Source of the DNA: an uncultured Ruminiclostridium sp.
GTDB lineage: Bacteria > Bacillota > Clostridia > Oscillospirales > Ruminococcaceae
NCBI GenBank assembly: GCA_947594425.1
Contig: CANQED010000020.1
Coordinates: forward strand, 1 to 36,339
DNA length: 36,339 nt
Direction of reading: 5' to 3'
Within the stretch, counting starts at the first letter, position 1. Each line of letters opens with the position of its first letter. A program made the position numbers and the translations under genes. The notes under the pieces are model-generated. The model did not search any database and had not been told where the DNA came from. It saw only the letters and a list, made by a program, of their open reading frames with translations. Below, one piece after another: positions 14,681 through 21,770 of this stretch.

Positions 14681-15835
14681 ATGAAATTTGTTTTGTCTAA
14701 GATAAAAGGATATTTCGTAAAGCTCGACAAGCTGCTGCTTTTACTGGTGATAGCTATCTGCGCTTTCAGCGTATTTATCCTTTACACATTAAATGAAAAT
14801 CAAATAAGCTCCGCGGTCACCGAAGCGCAGTACCAGACCCAGCTTATTGCGTCGGTGGCGGGACTTGCGGCGGCTCTTATAATAACGGGGATAAATTATC
14901 GCTTTATCGCTAAGCTGTGGTATATCTACACGCCGATAAGCTTATTGTTTACCATTCTGCTGTTCACCCCGCTCGGCATACAGCGCACGGGCGCGGACGA
15001 TATAGGCTGGCTCGACCTCGGGTTTATGCAATTCCAGCCCTCAGAGGTGCTTAAGCTCGCGTTTATACTCTCCTTTGCGTGGCACTTGTCAAAAGTCGAG
15101 GATAGGCTGAACGAGCCGCTGCACTTTATCCTATTGTGCCTGCACGGGGCTATCCCTACCCTGCTGATAAGAGAAACGGGCGACGACGGCTCGGCGATGG
15201 TATTTTTGTTCATATTCTTCTGCATGTTCTTTGCGGCGGGTCTGTCGTGGAAGTATATCGTGCTTTTCGCGGCGGCGATCCCACCCGCGATATATGTGCT
15301 GTGGAATTATCTTATGCAGCCGCACCAGCGACAGCGCTTTGAGGTGTTATGGAACACGCAGATGCAGCAGGACGAGGCTGTAGGCATATATATGCAGCAG
15401 CGCCTCGGGAAGATAGCCCTCGGCTCGGGAGGTCTTACGGGGCTCGGGCTCTCGGGAGGAAATTATACCTATGTGCCCGAGATACACAACGACTTTATTT
15501 TCTCCTATATCGGTATGACAATGGGGCTGCTCGGGTGTATGCTCGTCGTCGGACTGCTCGCGGCATTGTCGATAAAGGTGCTGTCTAACGGCTCTTCGGC
15601 TAAGGACACCCTAGGACGGCTGATATGCGTCGGGGTTTTCGCGCTGATAGTGTTCCACGCGACGGTCAATATAGGTATGGTGCTCGGAGTAGCGCCCGTA
15701 ATAGGCATACCGCTCCCGTTTTTCAGCGCGGGCGGCACGTCGACGATGTGCCTTTTTGTGGGGATAGGGCTGGTGCTAAGCGTCAATTTCCACAATATGC
15801 GAAAATACCATATGTTCTACTCCGAGGCGGACTAA
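14681..15835 (+). CDS. rodA: RodA/FtsW-type SEDS peptidoglycan glycosyltransferase
   Basis: A 384-residue polytopic membrane protein of the shape, elongation, division and sporulation family. It polymerises lipid II together with a class B penicillin-binding protein. Family marks seen are FQPSEVLKLAFIL, GSGGLTGLGLSGG, the EIHNDFIFSYIGM loop with the conserved Asp, and IPLPFFSAGGTSTM near the C-terminus; about ten hydrophobic segments are visible. RodA is preferred over FtsW or SpoVE because no division genes are nearby, but the distinction is not firm. I chose ATG 14681. A GTG at 14654 in the same frame would add nine residues and lies close to the predicted transcript start. Confidence 0.9.
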   Translation: MKFVLSKIKGYFVKLDKLLLLLVIAICAFSVFILYTLNENQISSAVTEAQYQTQLIASVAGLAAALIITGINYRFIAKLWYIYTPISLLFTILLFTPLGIQRTGADDIGWLDLGFMQFQPSEVLKLAFILSFAWHLSKVEDRLNEPLHFILLCLHGAIPTLLIRETGDDGSAMVFLFIFFCMFFAAGLSWKYIVLFAAAIPPAIYVLWNYLMQPHQRQRFEVLWNTQMQQDEAVGIYMQQRLGKIALGSGGLTGLGLSGGNYTYVPEIHNDFIFSYIGMTMGLLGCMLVVGLLAALSIKVLSNGSSAKDTLGRLICVGVFALIVFHATVNIGMVLGVAPVIGIPLPFFSAGGTSTMCLFVGIGLVLSVNFHNMRKYHMFYSEAD

Positions 15836-15902
15836 GTATATCTTCGGCGGCGGGTCAAAGCCCCCTCCGTAATAATATCAGAATACGAAAGGAAATCAGA
15901 CA

Positions 15903-17162
15903 ATGGCTAAACAGACAGTTAGCAGCCTAAGCGAGCTTTATCTTCCGACCGAGCTTGACGCTCAGCGCGAAAGGTACGCCAAGGCGACCAAGGCGTTCTG
16001 CGAATATTTTGATACCGACGACAGCGGGATAAGGTACTTCTCCGCGCCCGGGCGCACCGAGGTAGGAGGAAACCACACCGACCACAACCACGGAAAGGTG
16101 CTCGCCGCGAGCGTTAATCTTGACGTTATCGCGGTAGTTAAAGAAACGGGCGACGGCAAGATAGTAATTAAATCCGAGGGCTTTCCGGAGGACTCGATAA
16201 GCCTTGACGACCTCGAGGCAAGGGAGAGCGAGAAAAACACCTCGGCGGCGCTTATACGCGGCGTGGCGGCGGGATTTGCTGCGCAGGGGCTCGCGATAGG
16301 CGGCTTTCAGGCGTACACTATGTCCAACGTGCTCAAGGGCTCGGGGCTTTCGTCCTCGGCGGCTTTTGAGGTGCTGACGGGCACGATACTGTCGGGATTA
16401 TTCAACCGCGGCGCGATAAGCCCCGTCACGATAGCGCAGATAGCCCAGCTTGCGGAAAACGTATATTTCGGCAAGCCGAGCGGTCTTATGGATCAGATGG
16501 CAAGCTCTGTGGGCGGCTTTACCGCGATAGACTTTAAGAATACCAAGGCTCCGCTTATCGAGAATATACCCGTCAAGTTTGAAAAATTCGGCCACGCGCT
16601 GTGCATAATAGACACTAACGCCGACCACGCGGATCTTACGAGCGAATACGCCTCTATCCCCAACGAGATGAAGCAGATAGCTAACTTCTTCTCGGTAGAC
16701 TATTTAAGGGAGATATGCCGCGCCGACGTGATACTTAATATGAAGCTGCTGCGCGAGCAGTTCGGCGACCGCGCGGTGCTCAGGGCGCTCCACTTCTTCG
16801 ACGAGAACGAGAGGGTGGACAAGCTAGCGCACTCGCTAAAAAGCGGCAACTTTGACGACTTTCTCGACTCGATAAACGAGAGCGGCAATTCGAGCTACAA
16901 GTATTTGCAAAACATCTTCGCGGTGTCCGACTATAAGAGCCAGTCGATAGGCATAGCGCTGAATGTCGCCGAGCACGCCCTTTGCAGAAAGGGCGCATGC
17001 CGCGTTCACGGCGGCGGCTTTGCGGGGACGATACAGGCTTTCGTACCGCTCGACCTCTTGCAGGCGTTTAAAATGGACATAGAAAAGGTATTCGGAGCTA
17101 ACAGCTGCCATATACTTACGATACGCCCGATAGGCGGTACCGAGGTCCTGCCCGAAATTTAA
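15903..17162 (+). CDS. galK: Galactokinase-like GHMP kinase
   Basis: A 419-residue GHMP-superfamily sugar kinase. The substrate signature GRTEVGGNHTDHNHG is near residue 50, the ATP-binding LKGSGLSSSAAFE near 145, and the third motif RVHGGGFAGT near 365. These are the three galactokinase motifs in order, and the length fits. It would phosphorylate the anomeric hydroxyl of galactose in the Leloir pathway. The variant signature GGNHTDHNHG, instead of the classical GEHTDYN, marks a clostridial subgroup, so a related sugar cannot be excluded. No galT or galE is nearby. AAAGGAAATCAGACA precedes the ATG. Its stop overlaps the stop of the opposing hflX. Confidence 0.88.
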   Translation: MAKQTVSSLSELYLPTELDAQRERYAKATKAFCEYFDTDDSGIRYFSAPGRTEVGGNHTDHNHGKVLAASVNLDVIAVVKETGDGKIVIKSEGFPEDSISLDDLEARESEKNTSAALIRGVAAGFAAQGLAIGGFQAYTMSNVLKGSGLSSSAAFEVLTGTILSGLFNRGAISPVTIAQIAQLAENVYFGKPSGLMDQMASSVGGFTAIDFKNTKAPLIENIPVKFEKFGHALCIIDTNADHADLTSEYASIPNEMKQIANFFSVDYLREICRADVILNMKLLREQFGDRAVLRALHFFDENERVDKLAHSLKSGNFDDFLDSINESGNSSYKYLQNIFAVSDYKSQSIGIALNVAEHALCRKGACRVHGGGFAGTIQAFVPLDLLQAFKMDIEKVFGANSCHILTIRPIGGTEVLPEI

Positions 17163-18394
17163 ATCATATACCGCTCAAAGCGGGAAAGGTACTTTTTATC
17201 AAGCGTCAGCGTAAGCTTTATCCCCTCGGGGAGATACTCGCGGTCGCTCACATTGCCGAGCCTGCTCGCCGCCGCCTCGTCGGCGGAGGACGAATACGGG
17301 ATAAGCAGGGTCAGGGTCACTTCGTTCTCATTCAGCTTATCGGCTATAGCCGCAAGCAGGCGGTCGAGACCTTTCCCCGTTTTGGCGGAGATTTTGACCG
17401 TGCTGCCGTCCTCGGGGATATTATAGTCCGCCTCGTCGCATTTATTTAGCACGTTTATGGTGGGGATGTCCCCGCAGCCGAGCTCCCCGAGCAGCCGCTC
17501 GGCGGTCTTTATCTTGTCTGAGAGCTCGGGGTCGGATATATCGCAGACATGCAGGATAATATCCGCGTTAGACGCCTCTTCAAGCGTCGATTTGAACGCC
17601 TCTATCAGCTGGTGCGGCAATCTGCGGATAAAGCCGACCGTATCGGTGAGTATAACGCTCTTGCCGTCGGGCAGCTTTACCGAGCGCGAGGTAAGGTCGA
17701 GGGTAGCGAAAAGCTTGTCCTCGGCGAGCACATCAGCGCCCGTAAGCGCGTTCAGCAATGTGGATTTTCCCGCGTTGGTATATCCCACTACCGCACAGAC
17801 GGGTACTCCGTCCTTTTTGCGGCGTCGGCGCGCAAGCCCTCGGCGCTTTTCGAGCTCGCTCAATTCTTCATTTAGCTTATCGAGCCTGCGGCGTATATGG
17901 CGGCGGTCGGTCTCGAGCTTAGTCTCGCCCGGACCGCGAGTGCCTATGCCGCCGCCGAGCCTTGACAGCGAGGTACCTTTACCCATTAGGCGCGACAGGC
18001 GGTACTTTAGCTGCGCCGCCTCTACCTGCAGCTTGCCCTCGTTGGTGACGGCGCGCGAGGCGAATATATCGAGTATCAGCATAGTGCGGTCTATGGTGCG
18101 TATATCGGTGATATCCTCGATATTCTTTATCTGGGCGGCAGTGAGCTCGGTATCGAATATAATAAGCTCGGCGTCAAGAGCCTTAGCCGCCTCGGCGAGC
18201 TCGAGCATACGTCCTCTGCCTATCACGGTGGCGGGGTCCTCCGCGGGGCGCTTTTGCAAGACCTCGCAGACGGTGACCGCGCCCGCGGTCTTAGCGAGCT
18301 GCTTTAGCTCCTCCATTGACGCCCGGGCGTCATATTCGCCCGTATCCGCCCCCGCGAGAACGGCGTTTACGGTAAATTCTTCATTTACTTCCAT
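17159..18394 (-). CDS. hflX: Ribosome-associated GTPase HflX
   Basis: A 411-residue GTPase that splits stalled or stressed 70S ribosomes. The N-terminal domain carries VIGRGRMLELAEAAK. The Gly-rich linker (SRLGGGIGTRGPGETKLETD) leads into the G domain with GYTNAGKSTLLNAL (G1), LTDTVGFIRRLP (G3) and NKCD (G4). The C-terminal region is about 80 residues, normal for clostridial HflX. GAAAGGAGAGC lies before the ATG. It is divergently transcribed from nadB with only 65 bases between them. It converges with galK, the two stop codons overlapping. Confidence 0.96.
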   Translation of the reverse strand: MEVNEEFTVNAVLAGADTGEYDARASMEELKQLAKTAGAVTVCEVLQKRPAEDPATVIGRGRMLELAEAAKALDAELIIFDTELTAAQIKNIEDITDIRTIDRTMLILDIFASRAVTNEGKLQVEAAQLKYRLSRLMGKGTSLSRLGGGIGTRGPGETKLETDRRHIRRRLDKLNEELSELEKRRGLARRRRKKDGVPVCAVVGYTNAGKSTLLNALTGADVLAEDKLFATLDLTSRSVKLPDGKSVILTDTVGFIRRLPHQLIEAFKSTLEEASNADIILHVCDISDPELSDKIKTAERLLGELGCGDIPTINVLNKCDEADYNIPEDGSTVKISAKTGKGLDRLLAAIADKLNENEVTLTLLIPYSSSADEAAASRLGNVSDREYLPEGIKLTLTLDKKYLSRFERYMI

Positions 18395-18459
18395 ATATAA
18401 AGCTCTCCTTTCATAGATGGGGCTTAAATATATTCCTTAACGAAAAGGACTGATGTTTT

Positions 18460-19944
18460 ATGAAATACGACAATTACGACGTCTTGATAGTCGGCTCGGG
18501 AGTGTCGGGTCTGTACGCGGCGCTCAACACCGACCCCGCTATGAAGATACTCATGCTGTCAAAGCGCGAGCTTACTCTGTGCAACTCGGCACTGGCTCAG
18601 GGCGGCGTAGCGGCGGTAATGGACACCGACAACGACAGCTTTGATCTGCATATCAAGGACACGCTGATAGCGGGCGGGTACAAAAACGACCGCGGCAACC
18701 TGCGCATTTTGGTCGAGCAGGGTCCTAAGGACGTAAAGAACCTCTTGTCCTGCGGGGTAGAATTTGACCGCAAGGACGACGGCAGCATAGACCTCACCCT
18801 CGAGGGCGGGCACAGCCGCCGCAGGATAGCGCACCACAAGGACAGCACGGGTTATGAGATAGTCACATCGCTCATCGAGCGGGTAAAGAAGCTCGAAAAT
18901 GTAACGATACTCGAAAACAGCCACCTGCTCGGACTGAAAAAGCAGGACGGGAGATTTTACTCCGACGTTATGCACGAGGGTACGCACCATTATTATACCA
19001 CAAAGACGGCGGTGCTTGCAACAGGCGGGATAGGACGAGTTTACGACTACACCACAAATTCCGCCATAGCGACGGGCGACGGCATACAGTTTGCCTACAA
19101 TATGGGCGCCGAGATAAAGCATTTAAGCTATATTCAATTTCACCCCACGGCCTTTGCCGATAAGAAAAATCGCGAGTGCTTTCTTGTGTCCGAGGCGGTC
19201 AGGGGCGAGGGCGCGTACCTGCTGAATTGTCACAAAAAGCGCTTTATGGACAAATACGAGCCCGAGCGTAAAGAGCTCGCCCCGCGCGACGTAGTATCTA
19301 AATGTATACTAAAAGAGCAAGAGGAGACAGGCAGCGACGAGTTCTTCCTCGACATATCGCATAAGGGCGCGGATTTTATCAAGAACCGCTTTCCTATGAT
19401 ATATCAAAAGGTGCTCGAAAAGGGCTATGATATGACCAAAGAGCCGATACCCATCTACCCCTGCCAGCATTATCTTATGGGCGGAATAGCGGTGAACGGT
19501 CACGGCGCGACCACCGTCGAGGGCTTGTACGCGGCGGGCGAATGCGCGCACACCGGCGTGCACGGGATAAACCGCCTCGCGTCTAATTCGCTGCTCGAGG
19601 CGCTGGTATTCAGCCGCCTTATCGCCGAGGATATAAATAAAAAATATACCCCCGATAAAGAATATGCCCCGATAGACGCGGACTGCCCCTCCCCGAGCGG
19701 AAAGCCGCTGCCCTCGGGCATCCGCACCGAGATACGCCACATTATGCAAAAGTCGTATTTTGTCGTACCTAATTACGCCGAGGCAGAAAAGCACCTCGCG
19801 CGTGTTGAGGAAATAAAGGATATGCTGTATAACGGCGGATATGAGCTCACCCCCGACTATATCGAGGCAAAATCGCTGACCACCGTCGCTTATATCATTC
19901 TCGGCGAAGTAGTAGCCGAGGGAAAGGAAAAGGGTGAAATATAA
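18460..19944 (+). CDS. nadB: L-aspartate oxidase
   Basis: A 494-residue FAD enzyme that oxidises L-aspartate to iminoaspartate, the first step of de novo NAD synthesis. Seen are the FAD-binding VLIVGSGVSGLYAAL at residues 8-22, ALAQGGVAAVM, the active-site region GGHSRRRIAHHKDSTG, PTAFADKK and HTGVHGINRLASNSLLEAL, all typical of NadB rather than fumarate reductase. In anaerobes fumarate can serve as acceptor. AAAGGA precedes the ATG at a longish distance. The stop overlaps the nadC start (TAATG). The usual partner nadA (quinolinate synthase) is not in this window. Confidence 0.96.
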   Translation: MKYDNYDVLIVGSGVSGLYAALNTDPAMKILMLSKRELTLCNSALAQGGVAAVMDTDNDSFDLHIKDTLIAGGYKNDRGNLRILVEQGPKDVKNLLSCGVEFDRKDDGSIDLTLEGGHSRRRIAHHKDSTGYEIVTSLIERVKKLENVTILENSHLLGLKKQDGRFYSDVMHEGTHHYYTTKTAVLATGGIGRVYDYTTNSAIATGDGIQFAYNMGAEIKHLSYIQFHPTAFADKKNRECFLVSEAVRGEGAYLLNCHKKRFMDKYEPERKELAPRDVVSKCILKEQEETGSDEFFLDISHKGADFIKNRFPMIYQKVLEKGYDMTKEPIPIYPCQHYLMGGIAVNGHGATTVEGLYAAGECAHTGVHGINRLASNSLLEALVFSRLIAEDINKKYTPDKEYAPIDADCPSPSGKPLPSGIRTEIRHIMQKSYFVVPNYAEAEKHLARVEEIKDMLYNGGYELTPDYIEAKSLTTVAYIILGEVVAEGKEKGEI

Positions 19945-20783
19945 TGCTGCCCACATTTTACGTTGACGAGGTCATAAAGACCGCGCTTAAAGAGGATATA
20001 AACTATATCGACAGCACCTCAGACCTGCTGATACCTCCCGAGAGCGTAAGCAGCGCATATTTTGTAGCTAAGGCGGACGGAGTGCTCTCGGGACTTAAGT
20101 GCGCGGCGCGGGTATTTACCATACTCGACCCCGATACCGAGGCGGAGCTGCTGTATGCGGACGGAGCTCAGATACACACGGGCGACGTTATCGCCAAATT
20201 TCACGGTCACACCCGCGAAATGCTTAAAGCCGAGCGCACCGCGCTGAATATCCTACAGCATATGAGCGGGATATCCACCTACACCGCAAGGTGTGTCAAG
20301 GCGGTAGAGGGTACCGGCGCGTCGATTGCCGACACCCGCAAGACTCTCCCGGGGCTAAGGGCGCTCCAAAAATACTCGGTAATGATAGGCGGCGGGAGAA
20401 ACCACCGCTATAATCTCACCGACGCGGCTATGATAAAGGATAATCACATAGACGCGTACGGCTCGATAACTGCCGCAGTAAACGCCCTGAAAGAAAAGGC
20501 GGGGCATATGCTAAAGATAGAAGTAGAGACCCGCGACCTTGACGAGCTTAAAGAGGCGCTGGAGGTCGGCGCGGACGTTATTATGCTAGACAATATGAGC
20601 ATAGAGCAAATGAGCGAGGCAGTAAAGCTAACCGCAGGGCGCGCAAAGCTCGAGGCGAGCGGCAATATCACGCTTGACAACATCCGCGACGTAGCTCTTA
20701 CGGGCGTGGATATAATCAGCCTCGGCGCGCTTACTCACAGCGTAAATGCGCTTGATATCTCCATGAAGTGGCAGAAGGTATAA
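19944..20783 (+). CDS. nadC: Nicotinate-nucleotide pyrophosphorylase (quinolinate PRTase)
   Basis: A 279-residue enzyme that converts quinolinate and PRPP to nicotinate mononucleotide, CO2 and PPi. Family marks are LNILQHMSGISTYTARCV, ADTRKTLPGLRALQKYSV, GGGRNHRYNLTDAAMIKDNH, VETRDLDELKEAL, DVIMLDNM and the closing EASGNITLDN. The length is normal. It is translationally coupled to nadB upstream (TAATG) and to the small cysteine protein downstream (TAATG). Confidence 0.97.
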   Translation: MLPTFYVDEVIKTALKEDINYIDSTSDLLIPPESVSSAYFVAKADGVLSGLKCAARVFTILDPDTEAELLYADGAQIHTGDVIAKFHGHTREMLKAERTALNILQHMSGISTYTARCVKAVEGTGASIADTRKTLPGLRALQKYSVMIGGGRNHRYNLTDAAMIKDNHIDAYGSITAAVNALKEKAGHMLKIEVETRDLDELKEALEVGADVIMLDNMSIEQMSEAVKLTAGRAKLEASGNITLDNIRDVALTGVDIISLGALTHSVNALDISMKWQKV

Positions 20784-20953
20784 TGACTAACTGCGAGAAT
20801 TGCAAGTACTATCAATTTGACGAGTATTACGAGTATTACATATGCACAATGGAGCTTGACGAGGACGAGATGAGCAGATTTATCTCGGGCAACGCGTCCG
20901 ACTGCCCGTATTATACAAGCGGCGATGACTACTATTTAGCGCGCAAACAGTAG
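20783..20953 (+). CDS. Small cysteine-containing protein, DUF6472-like
   Basis: A 56-residue acidic, tyrosine-rich protein: CENCKYYQFDEYYEYYIC, a central LDEDEMSRF, then DCPYYTSGDD and a basic end. A C-x2-C pair plus two more Cys make a metal site or redox role possible. It resembles a small uncharacterised clostridial family (DUF6472, from memory). The start is ATG 20783, overlapping the nadC stop. A frame opening at 20768 would add five residues inside nadC. Coupling to nadBC hints at a role in NAD synthesis or Fe-S supply, but this is inference. Confidence 0.85.
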   Translation: MTNCENCKYYQFDEYYEYYICTMELDEDEMSRFISGNASDCPYYTSGDDYYLARKQ

Positions 20954-20961
20954 GAGGAACT

Positions 20962-21726
20962 ATGACGATACCGAAAAATGACCTTTCTTATATAGGCAAA
21001 AAGATAACCGTCACCGTCGACCGACCTTTAGGCTCGGCTCACCCGCGCCACCCCGAAAATATCTATGAGATAAATTACGGCTATGCCGAGGGTATCCTTG
21101 CGGGGGACGGCGCGGAGCAGGACGTGTATCTTCTCGGTATCGATAAGCCCGTGGAGCGCGCCGAGGCGGTAGTTGTTGCGGTTATTCTGCGCACCGAGGA
21201 CAAAGAGGACAAGTGGGTGGCTGTACCCGAGGAGTTAGTAGGCAGCGAGCTATGCTGCAAGTGCAATATCGAGCACGCCGTCGATTTTGTAGAGCGCTAT
21301 TTTAAGCATACGATATATGCAAAGTACGAAAAGACCTGCGGAGCGGTGATATACTGCGATACTCCCGACGGCGTGAAATTCTTCCTTATACGAAATAAGA
21401 GCGGACATATCGGCTTTCCTAAGGGGCATATCGAGTACGGCGAGAGCGAGCGCGATACCGCGCTGAGAGAGGTATTTGAAGAGTGCGGGCTTAGCGTTCG
21501 GCTCGACGAGGATTTCAGAGCGGAGTACACCTTTACCACGCTTGAAGATACTATAAAGACGAGCGTATTTTTCTTAGGCAAATTCGACATAAGCGACGCG
21601 ATAAAGATGCAGCGCGAGGAGGTCACCGACGAGTGGCTGCTCGACGCGGACAGCGTAATGGATAAGCTGAACTGGGAGCAGGATAAAGAGATATTCCGAA
21701 AAGCACTTGAGCAAATAAGCAAATAA
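20962..21726 (+). CDS. Pyrophosphatase-like domain fused to Nudix hydrolase
   Basis: A 254-residue protein in two parts. Residues 8-100 resemble a type I inorganic pyrophosphatase fold (VTVDRPLGSAHP, NYGYAEGILAGDGAEQDVY). The metal signature that is normally D-x-D-P-x-D reads DGAEQD here, so one ligand is missing and this half is probably not an active pyrophosphatase. Residues 120-250 are a Nudix hydrolase with a complete box: GHIEYGESERDTALREVFEE followed by CGL. The Nudix half would hydrolyse a nucleoside diphosphate linked to another moiety. AGGAGGAACT precedes the ATG, nine bases after the cysteine protein. Its place behind nadBC makes an NAD- or dinucleotide-related substrate attractive but unproven. 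Confidence 0.85.
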   Translation: MTIPKNDLSYIGKKITVTVDRPLGSAHPRHPENIYEINYGYAEGILAGDGAEQDVYLLGIDKPVERAEAVVVAVILRTEDKEDKWVAVPEELVGSELCCKCNIEHAVDFVERYFKHTIYAKYEKTCGAVIYCDTPDGVKFFLIRNKSGHIGFPKGHIEYGESERDTALREVFEECGLSVRLDEDFRAEYTFTTLEDTIKTSVFFLGKFDISDAIKMQREEVTDEWLLDADSVMDKLNWEQDKEIFRKALEQISK

Positions 21727-21732
21727 ATATCA

Positions 21733-21770
21733 AGCCGCCGAGAAATTAACCTCTCGGCGGCTGTTGTTTT
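21733..21770. terminator. Terminator of the nad operon, probably bidirectional
   Basis: AGCCGCCGAGA (21733-21743) pairs perfectly with TCTCGGCGGCT (21752-21762) around an eight-base loop. The plus strand continues GTTGTTTTT, a good U tract. The opposing gene ends at 21770, so the same hairpin can end it too. Confidence 0.88.
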
